Positions 8,188 to 19,029 of a stretch of 64,000 nt of DNA are shown here, piece after piece (within the stretch, counting starts at the first letter, position 1; the number at the start of each line of letters is the position of its first letter). The DNA is from Franconibacter pulveris DSM 19144. GTDB lineage: Bacteria; Pseudomonadota; Gammaproteobacteria; Enterobacterales; Enterobacteriaceae. The stretch spans positions 1-64,000 of the forward strand of contig KK211222.1 of NCBI GenBank assembly GCA_000621185.1. The letters are read 5' to 3'. The translations under genes were made by a program, and so were the position numbers. The notes beneath the pieces were generated by a model. That model made no database searches, was not told where the DNA came from, and saw only the letters and a program-made list of their open reading frames with translations.

Positions 8188-9798
8188 ATGAAATGTTTAT
8201 TAGCTATCACGCTTGCTGTCGTGCTGGAAATATATGTTGCTAATTCAGGTGGCGCAGGCGTGGCGTTGCCTTTTAACCTCACATTTCTCTGCTGGCTGGG
8301 GCTGGGGCTGGTGGTGATGGTGCTGGCGTGGCGGCATAACAAAGGCGGGGCGGAGCGCCAGCCGCTGCTGCTGGCGGGCGGGCTGCTGCTGCTTCTGCCG
8401 TGGCTTTTGCAGGCGCGCGGCAACCCCGGCGTGTGGGTGCTGCTGGCGGCGCTCCTGTTGTGGCTGGCGCTGCTGCGCCTGCCGTTCACGCCACGCCACC
8501 GGCGCGCGGCGCTGCTGGCGGTGTTTGTGCTGGCGCTGGGCCAGGCGGGCACCGGCCTGCTGCAGGCCTTCTGCCCGCACCTCGCCGCCCGGCTGTATGA
8601 GTTCGACTGGCTGCGCAACCAGGGCCGCCCCTACGGCATTTTCCAGCAGGTGAACCTGCTGGCGAGCTTTCTCGCCACCGGCGCCGGCTGCGGCTTCCTG
8701 CTGCTGCTGACGGAACGGCGCGCCAGGGGGATAACCGCTGTGCTGATAACCGCAGGCCTCGGCGTGCTTGCGTTTGTGCTGGCCCTGAACCAGTCCCGCG
8801 CCGGGGCTGTCGGCGCTGTCGCCGTCATTGCCGCGCTCTGCGCCGTTGCCGGGCGGGGAAAAGCCCTCCGTGCAGGCGCGGCGCTGGCCGTGATGGCGCT
8901 CAGCGCCTGGGCGGGCTGGTACATCACGCAGCACGTCACGGTGCTGGTCAACGGCGAACCGTTCCTGATGGCGCGGGATTACGCCGGCTCCACGCAGGAG
9001 CGCCGGCATATCCTGCACATCACCTGGCAGCTGATAATGCTGCACCCGTGGGCGGGATGGGGCTACGGCACGTTTGAGTACGCCTTCAGCCGCTGGCTGC
9101 TGGCGCACCCGGGTTACACCTTCCGCGTGCCGGTCACCCACCCGCACAACGAGCTGCTGTACGCGTGGTTCCAGGGCGGCATCACGGCGCTGGCGGGCAT
9201 GCTCGTGCTGTTCGCGGGCTGGGTAAGGATGCTCATCCGCGCCCTGAAAACCCGCCGCGCAACGCTGGCATACGCGCTGCTGATTGTGCCGCTGCTGGCG
9301 CACCTGAACCTGGAGTACCCGTTTTACCAGTCGTTCATTCACTTCGCGCTGTTCCTGCTGCTGCTGCGCCTGGGCGTGGCGCAAGCGCCGCCGGCTGCAC
9401 GCCGGGCAGCCCGGGCGCCGCGGCTGGCTGCCGTGCTCTGCGGTGCGGCGCTCATCGTCTTCAGCGGGGCGGGGCTTTACGCTAACCACCAGCTGACGGC
9501 GCTTGAGCGCAGCCAGTTTGCCGGTTTCCCGTCTCCCGCGCCGTGGTACTTCGCCACGCAGTCTGAACGCGCGCAGTTCGACGAAATGGTGGCCCTGCTG
9601 ATGAACTACAACCGCACCCGCAACGCGGCGAACCTGGACGAATTTATGGCACGGGCGCAGGCGTGGTCGCTGCGCCATAACGACGCCAATGTCTGGCGCA
9701 GCATGATGATGATTGAGCAGTTCCGGGGGAATCAGGCCAGGGCGGCGGAAATGGCGCAGACGTATAAGAAGCTGTTTCCTTTGCAAAACGAGAAATAA
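8188..9798 (+). CDS. Wzy_C/PglL-type O-oligosaccharyltransferase or O-antigen ligase-like membrane protein
   Basis: Predicted inner-membrane enzyme of 536 residues with many hydrophobic segments. Hallmarks include RPYGIFQQVNLLASF (147-161), NQSRAG (201-206), a periplasmic-loop STQER (268-272) and HPHNELLYAWFQGG (318-331), followed by more membrane segments and a helical C-terminal tail rich in Arg/Ala/Gln. This layout is that of the PglL/TfpO/WaaL superfamily, which moves lipid-linked glycans to protein or lipid A-core; the FQQxNLLASF and HPHNExLYxWxxGG blocks favour PglL-like protein O-glycosyltransferases. The ATG at 8188 is chosen because it begins the first hydrophobic segment; the frame is open upstream to a TTG at 8098. 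It lies directly after a fimbrial cluster on the same strand, so pilins are plausible substrates (inference). A role as O-antigen ligase or polymerase remains possible. Confidence 0.75.
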   Translation: MKCLLAITLAVVLEIYVANSGGAGVALPFNLTFLCWLGLGLVVMVLAWRHNKGGAERQPLLLAGGLLLLLPWLLQARGNPGVWVLLAALLLWLALLRLPFTPRHRRAALLAVFVLALGQAGTGLLQAFCPHLAARLYEFDWLRNQGRPYGIFQQVNLLASFLATGAGCGFLLLLTERRARGITAVLITAGLGVLAFVLALNQSRAGAVGAVAVIAALCAVAGRGKALRAGAALAVMALSAWAGWYITQHVTVLVNGEPFLMARDYAGSTQERRHILHITWQLIMLHPWAGWGYGTFEYAFSRWLLAHPGYTFRVPVTHPHNELLYAWFQGGITALAGMLVLFAGWVRMLIRALKTRRATLAYALLIVPLLAHLNLEYPFYQSFIHFALFLLLLRLGVAQAPPAARRAARAPRLAAVLCGAALIVFSGAGLYANHQLTALERSQFAGFPSPAPWYFATQSERAQFDEMVALLMNYNRTRNAANLDEFMARAQAWSLRHNDANVWRSMMMIEQFRGNQARAAEMAQTYKKLFPLQNEK

Positions 9799-9849
9799 CG
9801 ACAATGCCGCCCACAGGACGGCTTACCATCGTTTTAGAAGTCTGGCTGA

Positions 9850-10995
9850 CTACGCGGACCTGGTATTCACCGCACGCGTTAGCCGATTGATTGCCTCCTC
9901 AAGCGTGGCGGCGGTGCAGCCGAAGTTAATACGCACAAACTGAGGTTCGCCAAAATCGCCGCCTGGCGAAAAGCCTAACCCGGCGGCGTGGAAGAAACGC
10001 GCCGGGTTTTCTACGCCCAGGCCGCTTGCGTCCACCCAGGCAAGGTAGGTCGCCTGCGGCGGCGCAACGCGCAGACCGGGCAGGGCGTTTACGCTATCGC
10101 ACAGCCTGTCCCGGTTGCGGCGAAGATAGTCGCATTGCGCCGCAAGCCAGGGCTCGCCGTCGCGCCAGGCCGCTTCGGCGGCGGTCAGCGCCAGCACATC
10201 CACATGCGGCACAATACCGGCCATCGCCTTGCTAAAGCGCTTACGCAGTTCCGGGTTGGGAATTATCGCCACCGAAGCGCCAAGCCCGGCGATGTTAAAG
10301 CTCTTGGAGGGGGACATCAGCGTAATGCTGCGCTGGGCCGCCTCTTCATTCAGCGTGGCGAAGGGCGTGTGGCGCACGCCTGGCTCCAGCAGCAGATCGC
10401 AATGGATCTCGTCTGAGCAGACGATCAGATCGTGCTCACGGGCAAACGCCAGCTGCGCCAGCAACTCTTCACGGCGATAAACCGTACCGCCTGGGTTTTG
10501 CGGGTTGCAGAGCATCAGCAACCGCTCCCGGCCAGTGAGGTGGCCTTCAAGGGCGTTGAGATCGATAACCCAGCGGTTATCCACAAGCGTTAGCGGCGCC
10601 AGAAGCTGCTGGCGATCCGCCAGCGCGGCGGCCCGGCGAAAAGGGGGATAGATGGGCGTGGGGGCGATGGAAAGTTCATCCGCCTGCGTAAAGGCGCGAA
10701 CGCAAAGGTTCAGTGAACTGACCACGCCCGGCATAAAGACCAGCCACTGCGGCGCCACTTTCCAGCCGTAGCGCCGCTCGCACCAGCTAAGGGTCGCTTC
10801 ATCCAGCCCCGTCGGGTGCGCACCGTAGCCAAAAACGCCGTGCGCTACCCGGCGTTGCAGCGCCTGGGTAATGCACTCCGGCACGCGGAAATCCGTGTCC
10901 GCCACCCACATTGGCAGCACCGCTTCGCCATATTTTCGCCACTTCACGCTGTCGCTGTGATGGCGGTCGATACCCTCGTCAAAATTGAATGTCAT
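9850..10995 (-). CDS. MalY/PatB-family PLP-dependent C-S beta-lyase or aminotransferase
   Basis: Fold-type I pyridoxal-phosphate enzyme of 381 residues, cytoplasmic, likely cleaving cystathionine or related C-S substrates. Family features seen: the N-terminal SVKWRKYGEAVLPMWVADTDF block, NPQNPGGTVY, SDEIHCDLL with the PLP-contacting Asp, and SPSKSFNIAGL with the Schiff-base lysine. It is transcribed away from cutC, with the two starts about 80 bases apart. MalY-type enzymes can also modulate the maltose regulator; this gene is not next to maltose genes, so enzyme function is the safer call. Confidence 0.85.
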   Translation of the reverse strand: MTFNFDEGIDRHHSDSVKWRKYGEAVLPMWVADTDFRVPECITQALQRRVAHGVFGYGAHPTGLDEATLSWCERRYGWKVAPQWLVFMPGVVSSLNLCVRAFTQADELSIAPTPIYPPFRRAAALADRQQLLAPLTLVDNRWVIDLNALEGHLTGRERLLMLCNPQNPGGTVYRREELLAQLAFAREHDLIVCSDEIHCDLLLEPGVRHTPFATLNEEAAQRSITLMSPSKSFNIAGLGASVAIIPNPELRKRFSKAMAGIVPHVDVLALTAAEAAWRDGEPWLAAQCDYLRRNRDRLCDSVNALPGLRVAPPQATYLAWVDASGLGVENPARFFHAAGLGFSPGGDFGEPQFVRINFGCTAATLEEAINRLTRAVNTRSA

Positions 10996-11077
10996 GATTT
11001 GCTCCTGCCCGGTGGTTACTCCAGACTAACACCGTGGCAAATCGATACAACCGCTGACGCTAATAAGGGAGAAATCA

Positions 11078-11827
11078 ATGGCTTTGCTGGAAATTTGCTG
11101 TTACAGCCTGGCGTGCGCGATCACCGCCGAACGCGCCGGGGCGGACAGAATTGAACTGTGCGCGGCACCCGCGGAGGGTGGGCTGACGCCTTCGCCGGGC
11201 ACGCTGAAGCGGGTGCGTGAAAGCGTGAAAATCCCGGTGCACCCGATTATCCGTCCCCGCGGCGGCGACTTCTGTTATACCGATGCGGAGTTTGAAGTGA
11301 TGCTCGACGATATCGCCTTCGTGCGAGAACTGGGCTACCCGGGGCTCGTCACCGGGGTGCTGAACGAAGAGGGCGACGTGGATATTCCCCGCATGCAAAA
11401 AATTATTTATGCCTCACAAGGCATGGCGGTGACGTTTCATCGCGCGTTTGACATGTGCGCTAACCCTATGAAAACGCTGCAAGAATTAGCGGATTTAGGC
11501 GTGGCGCGCATTCTCACTTCCGGCCAACAGCCGACGGCGGAGCAAGGACTTTCATTATTAAGGGAACTAAAAGCACAATCCCGTGCTCCAATCATTATGG
11601 CCGGTGCAGGTGTACGGCTCAGCAACCTCGGCGCTTTTATTGCCGGGGGTGTTGACGAACTTCACAGTTCGGCAGGAATTCAGGTGGCTTCGCCAATGCG
11701 CTATCGCAACGCGAATGTCTCAATGTCTTCCGATGCCCGTACCGATGAGTATTCCCGCTACGTTGTGGATGGCGCTATGGTCGCCGCCATGAAAGCGGCG
11801 CTCACGCCGACCCGTCATTTTTCATAA
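11078..11827 (+). CDS. cutC: Copper homeostasis protein CutC
   Basis: TIM-barrel protein of the CutC family (249 residues, the usual length), linked to copper tolerance in early E. coli genetics though its biochemical role is unsettled. The start [36 protein letters not shown] and PIIMAGAGV blocks are diagnostic. AGGGAG lies upstream of the ATG. It is followed by a terminator and so appears monocistronic. In E. coli cutC neighbours yecM-argS on one side and the cmo genes on the other; here an inserted lipoprotein and a hydrolase separate it from cmoB. Confidence 0.95.
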   Translation: MALLEICCYSLACAITAERAGADRIELCAAPAEGGLTPSPGTLKRVRESVKIPVHPIIRPRGGDFCYTDAEFEVMLDDIAFVRELGYPGLVTGVLNEEGDVDIPRMQKIIYASQGMAVTFHRAFDMCANPMKTLQELADLGVARILTSGQQPTAEQGLSLLRELKAQSRAPIIMAGAGVRLSNLGAFIAGGVDELHSSAGIQVASPMRYRNANVSMSSDARTDEYSRYVVDGAMVAAMKAALTPTRHFS

Positions 11828-11881
11828 CGCCCGTTTTTTACCGCGCATCATGTCGCCCAATATGATGCTTGCTCGTACCAG

Positions 11882-11909
11882 GCCCCAATGTGTTGTTGGG
11901 GCTTTTTTT
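11882..11909 (+). terminator. Intrinsic terminator of cutC
   Basis: A stem GCCCCAA (11882-11888) pairs with TTGGGGC (11895-11901), with a 6-nt loop and a run of about eight T residues after it. It lies 55 bases behind the cutC stop codon. Confidence 0.85.
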
Positions 11910-12096
11910 ATCGCTTTTGCCGCTGCGCTTGCTCATGCGAGTCGGCTTCTTTCCGCCCCCTTATTTTAGCGTTTTTTTCATAAAGTACAGACGAGCCGTG
12001 AAAAGGGTATTTTTGTGCGGTTGTTAAATCCTGCCAGGCATATATCGCCAGAATGTACTAACGTTATTAAGAAATAGATAACATGAGGAGATGGAT

Positions 12097-12321
12097 ATGA
12101 AGAAAACACTCGTAACAGGCGTACTGGTAGGGATGTCTTTATTTCTTTCGGCGTGCTCCAGCAGCAATTACGCCATTCACACCAATGATGGCCGCACCAT
12201 TGTAAGCCAGGGCAAGCCGCAAGAAAGTGAAGCAGGCCTGCTGGGCTATAAAGACGCCAATGGCGTGAAGCAGCAAATCAACAAAGCTGATGTAAAAGAA
12301 CTGGTTGAGATTAAACATTAA
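12097..12321 (+). CDS. YgdI/YgdR-family small lipoprotein (DUF903)
   Basis: Lipoprotein of 74 residues with a lipobox LSAC at the end of a hydrophobic signal, then the small beta-rich DUF903 domain (YAIHTNDGRTIVSQGKP, ending VKELVEIKH). The ATG at 12097 is chosen over the ATG at 12091 because GAGGAG ends directly before 12091 and would have no spacing there. It has its own terminator. Function of the family is unknown; members are envelope lipoproteins with many paralogues in Enterobacteriaceae. E. coli lacks this gene at this place. Confidence 0.85.
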   Translation: MKKTLVTGVLVGMSLFLSACSSSNYAIHTNDGRTIVSQGKPQESEAGLLGYKDANGVKQQINKADVKELVEIKH

Positions 12322-12344
12322 TCGCTGCCGGCAGGCTGAAAATA

Positions 12345-12371
12345 ACCGCCTACGGGCGGTTTTTCTTTTTT
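12345..12371 (+). terminator. Intrinsic terminator of the small lipoprotein gene
   Basis: ACCGCC at 12345-12350 pairs with GGCGGT at 12355-12360 around a TACG tetraloop and is followed by a T-rich run to about 12371. Confidence 0.85.
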
Positions 12372-12452
12372 TGCCAGGCGGGAAGATGCCGACAGTCGCG
12401 TTTTCCCGCCTGGCAATATAAACCTACGTTTTATTGCCCGTCTGGCGGGCAA
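12371..12452. repeat. Two adjacent palindromic elements, possibly REP-like
   Basis: A perfect 14-bp inverted repeat (TTGCCAGGCGGGAA at 12371-12384 and its complement at 12403-12416, 18-nt loop) is followed by a second one (TTGCCCG at 12434-12440 and CGGGCAA at 12446-12452). They share a TTGCC/GGCAA edge and a GGCGGG-type core. They lie between convergent genes, a common place for REP or BIME elements, and neither has a T run on the minus strand. Genome-wide recurrence would be needed to call a repeat family. Confidence 0.5.
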
Positions 12453-12486
12453 ACCAGCGCCGTAAATAAGCACCTTAAGAAATAGA

Positions 12487-13284
12487 TTAACTCATTCGAT
12501 TGATGACGGCGGAAATAAACGCGCTGGTCAACATGTGGTGGGCAAATATACGCTGTTCAAAAGGCGCTTTGCCTGGCGTTTTAATTCTTGTCGCGACCGC
12601 CGCGCCTTCGGCTACCAGCCAGGCGGCAAAGCTGTCGTCAAAATAGTTATGAATAATCCCCTCCCGGCACCGGCACCCTTCAAGCAAGGCGTCGCTGTGT
12701 AAGGGAAAGCATTCCGCCAGTTCATCGCGAAGCGTCAGGGAGAAAGCGTCCGGCTCGCCTCCCGGCTCCCAGCTGTATAGCCAGGCGTGCTCCGCTTCCA
12801 GCGCCTCGCCGCAGCAGAGCAGACCGTCCCGCGCCGCCTCTTTCAGCAGCGGCAGGCTCGCCTGCAGCAGGTCGGCTTCCTCAGAAGCGGGCGGCTCAAC
12901 GCCATAACCCTTCGCCATATCTCTGCCGCCTGCGGTCAGCCGCTGGCCGTTGCGCATACCGCTGAAATTCACCAGCGGCAAAAAGGTAAGGCAAATTTTA
13001 TCGAGCAGCAGCGGGGAGTTGTGCTGTAGAAAGTTAAGCAGCCCCCAGCTTCCAGCCGGTTCATCGCCGTGAAACCCGGCGGCAAGCAGCACATGCGGCA
13101 ACCCCTTGTTCGCCGCCACCGACTGCCAGAGGGAGATCATGCCGTGTCCGGTGCTGCCGAGCTCGACCTCCTGCAACCCCCAGCGCGTGGCCTGGACTTC
13201 AAAAAGATGTTCGAAGTGATCAATATCGTTGCTGTAGCCGTTGATGGCGGGAAGGGGCCAGCGGTGGACGGTTTCGGTGGTCAT
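12487..13284 (-). CDS. Putative M14-family metallocarboxypeptidase or N-acyl amino acid deacylase
   Basis: Protein of 265 residues that resembles the zinc-dependent M14/succinylglutamate desuccinylase-aspartoacylase superfamily. The segment LLAAGFHGDEPAG (about residues 68-80) gives the HxxE zinc pair, and PLVNFSGMRNGQRLTAGGRDMAKGYG resembles the Asn-Pro/Arg substrate-binding block of that family. Substrate is unknown. It stands alone on the minus strand between the lipoprotein gene and cmoB, in the position where E. coli carries torYZ. I do not know a gene name for it. Confidence 0.55.
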   Translation of the reverse strand: MTTETVHRWPLPAINGYSNDIDHFEHLFEVQATRWGLQEVELGSTGHGMISLWQSVAANKGLPHVLLAAGFHGDEPAGSWGLLNFLQHNSPLLLDKICLTFLPLVNFSGMRNGQRLTAGGRDMAKGYGVEPPASEEADLLQASLPLLKEAARDGLLCCGEALEAEHAWLYSWEPGGEPDAFSLTLRDELAECFPLHSDALLEGCRCREGIIHNYFDDSFAAWLVAEGAAVATRIKTPGKAPFEQRIFAHHMLTSAFISAVINRMS

Positions 13285-13376
13285 AATGGGCGCTCCGGAA
13301 AAACGGTCTGTTGCAAGCGTAGTTCAGGAGCGCGCTTTTTGTCTTAGCGAAAAAACGGGGGCGGTTGCCCTTTTTA

Positions 13377-15130
<1,754 letters not shown>

Positions 15131-15526
15131 CTAATGAAGCGCGAAAACCAACTCCCACGGCATATACCAGAGATTCGCCAGCACCATCAGCACCAGCGCG
15201 CACCAGGTCGCGCTCATACCGGAACGCCGCCAGCGTATCAGCCGGTTATGAAAGCCGTAGTAATGCATCAGCCGTCCGAGGATTAGCAAAATGCCGCCGA
15301 CGTGAACGAGCCAGGTTTCGGCGCCGTTCATCTCCATCAACAACAATAGCAGCAGGGCGACAGGAATGTACTCCACGGCATTGCCGTGAACGCGGATAGC
15401 GATTTGCAGTTCGCTAAAGCCGCCATCGCCATACGCCACGCGATATTGCGTGCGAAGGCGCACCACATCTACCGAAAACTTAAGCAGCAACAACGCACCC
15501 AGTACAGCATACAGCGCGCTTACCAT
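15131..15526 (-). CDS. yecN: MAPEG-family inner membrane protein YecN
   Basis: Protein of 131 residues with about four hydrophobic helices, matching E. coli YecN nearly throughout (start MVSALYAVLGALLLLKFS; RLMHYYGFHNRLIRWRRSGM near the end). MAPEG proteins include glutathione-dependent membrane enzymes, but no activity is known for YecN. The start at 15526 is preferred over an in-frame codon 18 bases earlier because it matches the family start. Confidence 0.9.
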   Translation of the reverse strand: MVSALYAVLGALLLLKFSVDVVRLRTQYRVAYGDGGFSELQIAIRVHGNAVEYIPVALLLLLLMEMNGAETWLVHVGGILLILGRLMHYYGFHNRLIRWRRSGMSATWCALVLMVLANLWYMPWELVFALH

Positions 15527-15595
15527 AGCAACTCCCTTAAACACCCATCCAGAGGCCCGCTTATCATAGCGTGAGCCGCGCGGCTTGTCGCTCTG

Positions 15596-16414
15596 CTAGA
15601 AGAGGGTGTTTTGCTGTGGAATGGCGGGTTCGGGGCCAAGCGAGGGGATAACCCGTTGAAGCATCGGCCAGAGCGTATGCACCAGCTCCGGCGCCTGGGC
15701 GATGTCCGGCGTATGTAAAAAGAGATACGGGGTGGTGGTTTGCTCCCAGCCTGGCAGCTTTTTCAACCAGTCCTGGAAGAAATTGACGTTCTGCTCCATG
15801 TCATCGCTGCCGATAAAGCGCACCAGCGGATTGCGCGCCGTGACCAGCGCATGCACCGGCACAACCGGTTTTTTCCGCTGGGCGTCGCGTACCGCTTCGC
15901 TGTGCGGCTGTGCGCTGTGCACCGGGCGGCTGTCGAGAATAACGCGGTTGACGCCGCGCGCCTTCAGCCCGCGGTTGAGCGCCTGCTCCACGTCGCCTTT
16001 GGCGAAAAATTCCGGGTGGCGCACTTCCACGCCATAGGTAAATTCGGTTGGCAACGCATCGAGAAAAGCCCACAGCGCGGGCAAATCCCGCGGGCCGAAC
16101 GCGGCAGGCAACTGGAGCCAGTACTGACCGATGCGCCCGGCAAGCGGCGCCATGCGGGAGAAAAACTCGCTGGTCTGCTCCTCGCAGTGGCGCAACGCCG
16201 CCTGGTGGGAAATGGTGGCCGGAAATTTAAAGCAGAAGCGGAAATCGTCGGTGGTTTGCGCTTTCCAGCGCTCGACAATTTCCGCTTTAGGCAGCGCGTA
16301 AAGCGTGGTGTTGCCCTCCACACAGTTGAAGTGGCGGGCGTAGTCCTCAAGGGAAGTGATGCCAAGCCGCACCCATCCCGGGTGCGACCATTGCGGCAAG
16401 CCGATATAGAGCAT
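15596..16414 (-). CDS. yecE: DUF72 family protein YecE
   Basis: TIM-barrel-like DUF72 protein of 272 residues of unknown function. Diagnostic parts are the LYIGLPQWSHPGW start, FNCVEGNTTLYALP, the FCFKFPATISH strand and GVEVRHPEFF. It lies 11 bases downstream of yecD on the same strand, so the two probably share a transcript. Confidence 0.92.
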   Translation of the reverse strand: MLYIGLPQWSHPGWVRLGITSLEDYARHFNCVEGNTTLYALPKAEIVERWKAQTTDDFRFCFKFPATISHQAALRHCEEQTSEFFSRMAPLAGRIGQYWLQLPAAFGPRDLPALWAFLDALPTEFTYGVEVRHPEFFAKGDVEQALNRGLKARGVNRVILDSRPVHSAQPHSEAVRDAQRKKPVVPVHALVTARNPLVRFIGSDDMEQNVNFFQDWLKKLPGWEQTTTPYLFLHTPDIAQAPELVHTLWPMLQRVIPSLGPEPAIPQQNTLF

Positions 16415-16425
16415 AAGCGCGCGGC

Positions 16426-16992
16426 TTAAAGCGCCGCGAGGATCTCCTCAGTGGTGCGCACGCGAGCGATGCGCGGGAAAATATGGGTCATGCTGCCCTG
16501 GTGCTGTTCGCGGGTGGCGGCGCTGCAGGCGTCTTCAGCAATCACCAGCGAGAAGCCAAGTTCCCAGGCGTTGCGGGCGGTAGATTCCACGCCGATATTG
16601 GTGGAGATGCCGCACAACACGATAGTATCAATGCCGCGACGACGTAATTGTAGCTCCAGATCGGTGCCATAGAAGGCGCCCCACTGGCGCTTGGTCACTT
16701 CAATATCGCTGTCGCGTTTGCCGAGCGCTACCGGGTAATGCCACCATTCATCAGGCAGGGCATGCGCGGCGACGGCGGCATCCACTGGCTGCTTGAGCGC
16801 CTCGCCGAAATCTTTCGACCAGCCGACGCGCACCATCACCACTGGCGCTTTATGGGCACGGAACTTCTCCGCGAGGCGGGCTGCGCGGGAAACCACGTCG
16901 TCCGCGCTATGCGGGCCGCCGGCAAAGGGCAGAATACCTTCCTGAAGATCGATAACCACCAGCGCGGTGGTAGCGGCATTGAGTTTTAACAT
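16426..16992 (-). CDS. yecD: Isochorismatase-family hydrolase YecD
   Basis: Cytoplasmic alpha/beta protein of 188 residues with the N-terminal [11 protein letters not shown] aspartate motif, [10 protein letters not shown] lysine and the C-terminal family block [15 protein letters not shown]. In cysteine hydrolases of this family the catalytic cysteine stands where glycine is found here, as in EntB-type isochorismatases, which do not use cysteine. A cysteine just before (LCGIS) is not at that position. The substrate is unknown. It is divergent from aspS. Confidence 0.9.
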   Translation of the reverse strand: MLKLNAATTALVVIDLQEGILPFAGGPHSADDVVSRAARLAEKFRAHKAPVVMVRVGWSKDFGEALKQPVDAAVAAHALPDEWWHYPVALGKRDSDIEVTKRQWGAFYGTDLELQLRRRGIDTIVLCGISTNIGVESTARNAWELGFSLVIAEDACSAATREQHQGSMTHIFPRIARVRTTEEILAAL

Positions 16993-17127
16993 GATGACTC
17001 CATGATTTTAGTAGCAGGTTCCGTACCTTACGCTCTCAAACCCGGCAAGCGGTTTACTATTTTTGTTAATTTTTGTGAGAATAAGCAACATCACGCGCGA
17101 CAAACGCGCGAGCAGGCGGCGGCGGGC

Positions 17128-17156
17128 TTATCGCAGCCCGGAATTTCCAGTATAAT
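17128..17156 (+). promoter_or_regulatory. Probable aspS promoter
   Basis: A perfect -10 hexamer TATAAT at 17151-17156 lies 17 bases behind a weak -35 (TTATCG at 17128-17133), about 90 bases before the aspS start. Confidence 0.55.
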
Positions 17157-17246
17157 GGCCGCCTTTTTTCATCCAGATAAATGCTGCGACACTAAAGCCT
17201 GCAGGGCAGGTGACCAACGGCCTGCGGCAAACTTAAGGGATATCTC

Positions 17247-19028
17247 ATGCGTACAGAATATTGCGGGCAGCTTAATAAGTCCCATGTGGGGCAACAGGTA
17301 ACGCTGTGTGGCTGGGTTAATCGCCGTCGCGATCTCGGCAGCTTGATCTTTATCGACATGCGCGACCGTGAAGGCATCGTGCAGGTGTTCTTCGACCCGG
17401 ATCGCGCCGACGCTTTCAACCTGGCCTCCGAGCTGCGTAATGAGTTTTGCATTCAAATCACCGGCACCGTGCGTGCGCGTGACGACAAAAACGTTAACCG
17501 CGATATGGCGACCGGCGAAGTGGAAGTGTTCGCCACTGAGCTGACCATCATCAACCGCGCCGAGCCGCTGCCGCTCGACTCCAACCAGGTCAACAGCGAA
17601 GAAGCGCGTCTGAAATACCGCTACCTCGATCTGCGTCGTCCGGAAATGGCGCAGCGCCTGAAAACCCGCGCGAAAATCACCAGTTTTGTACGCCGCTTTA
17701 TGGACGACAACGGCTTCCTCGACATCGAAACTCCGATGCTGACCAAAGCCACGCCGGAAGGCGCGCGCGACTATCTGGTGCCTTCCCGCGTTCATAAAGG
17801 CAAATTCTACGCGCTGCCGCAGTCCCCGCAGCTTTTCAAACAGCTGCTGATGATGTCCGGCTTCGACCGTTATTATCAGATAGTAAAATGCTTCCGCGAC
17901 GAAGACCTGCGCGCCGACCGCCAGCCGGAATTTACCCAAATCGACGTGGAAACCTCCTTCATGACCGCGCCTCAGGTGCGTGAGGTGATGGAAAAACTGA
18001 TCCGCCAGCTGTGGCTGGAGGTCAAAGGCGTGGATCTGGGCCAGTTCCCCATCATGACCTTTGCGGAAGCGGAGCGCCGCTACGGCTCTGACAAGCCGGA
18101 CCTGCGTAACCCGATGGAGCTGGTGGACGTTGCCGATCTGCTGAAAGCGGTGGAGTTTAAGGTCTTCTCCGGCCCGGCTAACGATGCCAAAGGCCGCGTT
18201 GCCGCGCTGCGCGTGCCGGGCGGCGCGCAGCTTAGCCGTAAACAAATTGACGACTACGGCAAATTTATCGAAATCTACGGCGCCAAAGGTCTGGCTTATA
18301 TTAAAGTCAACGAGCGTGCTAAAGGTCTTGAAGGCATTACCAGCCCGGTGGCGAAGTTCCTGAACGCGGAAATCGTGGAGGCTATCCTTGAGCGCACCGG
18401 CGCGCAGGACGGCGACATGATTTTCTTCGGCGCCGACAACAAAAAAGTGGTAGCCGACGCGCTCGGCGCGCTGCGCCTGAAGCTTGGCAAGGATCTGAAT
18501 CTGACCGACGAGAGCAAATGGGCGCCGCTGTGGGTTATCGACTTCCCGATGTTTGAAGACGACGGCGAAGGCGGCCTGACCGCGATGCATCACCCGTTCA
18601 CCTCGCCGAAAGAGATGACCGCCGCCCAACTGAAAGCGGCGCCGGAAGAGGCCGTAGCCAACGCTTACGATATGGTTATCAACGGTTACGAAGTGGGCGG
18701 CGGCTCTGTGCGTATTCACAGCGGTGAAATGCAGCAGACCGTGTTCGCCATTCTCGGCATTAACGAGCAGGAGCAACGCGAGAAATTTGGCTTCCTGCTG
18801 GACGCGCTGAAGTTTGGCACGCCGCCGCACGCAGGCCTGGCCTTCGGTCTCGATCGCCTGACCATGCTGTTGACCGGCACCGACAACATCCGCGACGTTA
18901 TCGCGTTCCCGAAAACCACCGCGGCGGCCTGTCTGATGACCGAAGCGCCAAGCTTCGCGAACCCGGCTTCCTTAACTGAGCTGGGTATCCAGGTGGTCGC
19001 GAAAGAGAAGCCGCTGGAGAACAAGTAA
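17247..19028 (+). CDS. aspS: Aspartyl-tRNA synthetase
   Basis: Class II aminoacyl-tRNA synthetase that charges tRNA-Asp. The 593-residue protein carries the N-terminal OB-fold anticodon domain ([19 protein letters not shown]), the class II motif 2 region [18 protein letters not shown], the bacterial GAD insertion domain, and motif 3 [13 protein letters not shown] near the C-terminus. Two bases separate its stop from nudB, so it heads an operon with nudB, yebC and probably ruvC. Confidence 0.97.
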   Translation: MRTEYCGQLNKSHVGQQVTLCGWVNRRRDLGSLIFIDMRDREGIVQVFFDPDRADAFNLASELRNEFCIQITGTVRARDDKNVNRDMATGEVEVFATELTIINRAEPLPLDSNQVNSEEARLKYRYLDLRRPEMAQRLKTRAKITSFVRRFMDDNGFLDIETPMLTKATPEGARDYLVPSRVHKGKFYALPQSPQLFKQLLMMSGFDRYYQIVKCFRDEDLRADRQPEFTQIDVETSFMTAPQVREVMEKLIRQLWLEVKGVDLGQFPIMTFAEAERRYGSDKPDLRNPMELVDVADLLKAVEFKVFSGPANDAKGRVAALRVPGGAQLSRKQIDDYGKFIEIYGAKGLAYIKVNERAKGLEGITSPVAKFLNAEIVEAILERTGAQDGDMIFFGADNKKVVADALGALRLKLGKDLNLTDESKWAPLWVIDFPMFEDDGEGGLTAMHHPFTSPKEMTAAQLKAAPEEAVANAYDMVINGYEVGGGSVRIHSGEMQQTVFAILGINEQEQREKFGFLLDALKFGTPPHAGLAFGLDRLTMLLTGTDNIRDVIAFPKTTAAACLMTEAPSFANPASLTELGIQVVAKEKPLENK

Positions 19029-19029
19029 T

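Noticed and set aside
1-9800. Fimbrial cluster as part of a phage or transposon island
   Set aside because: No integrase, transposase, tRNA or attachment-site repeats are visible at either edge inside the window, so transfer is suggested only by composition.
8245-9804. 519-residue open frame on the minus strand across the glycosyltransferase gene
   Set aside because: Arg/Gln-rich low-complexity product without domains; the plus strand carries the membrane enzyme with conserved blocks.
17169-18830. 553-residue open frame on the minus strand across aspS
   Set aside because: Antisense shadow of a highly conserved synthetase; no family match visible and codon pattern follows aspS third positions.
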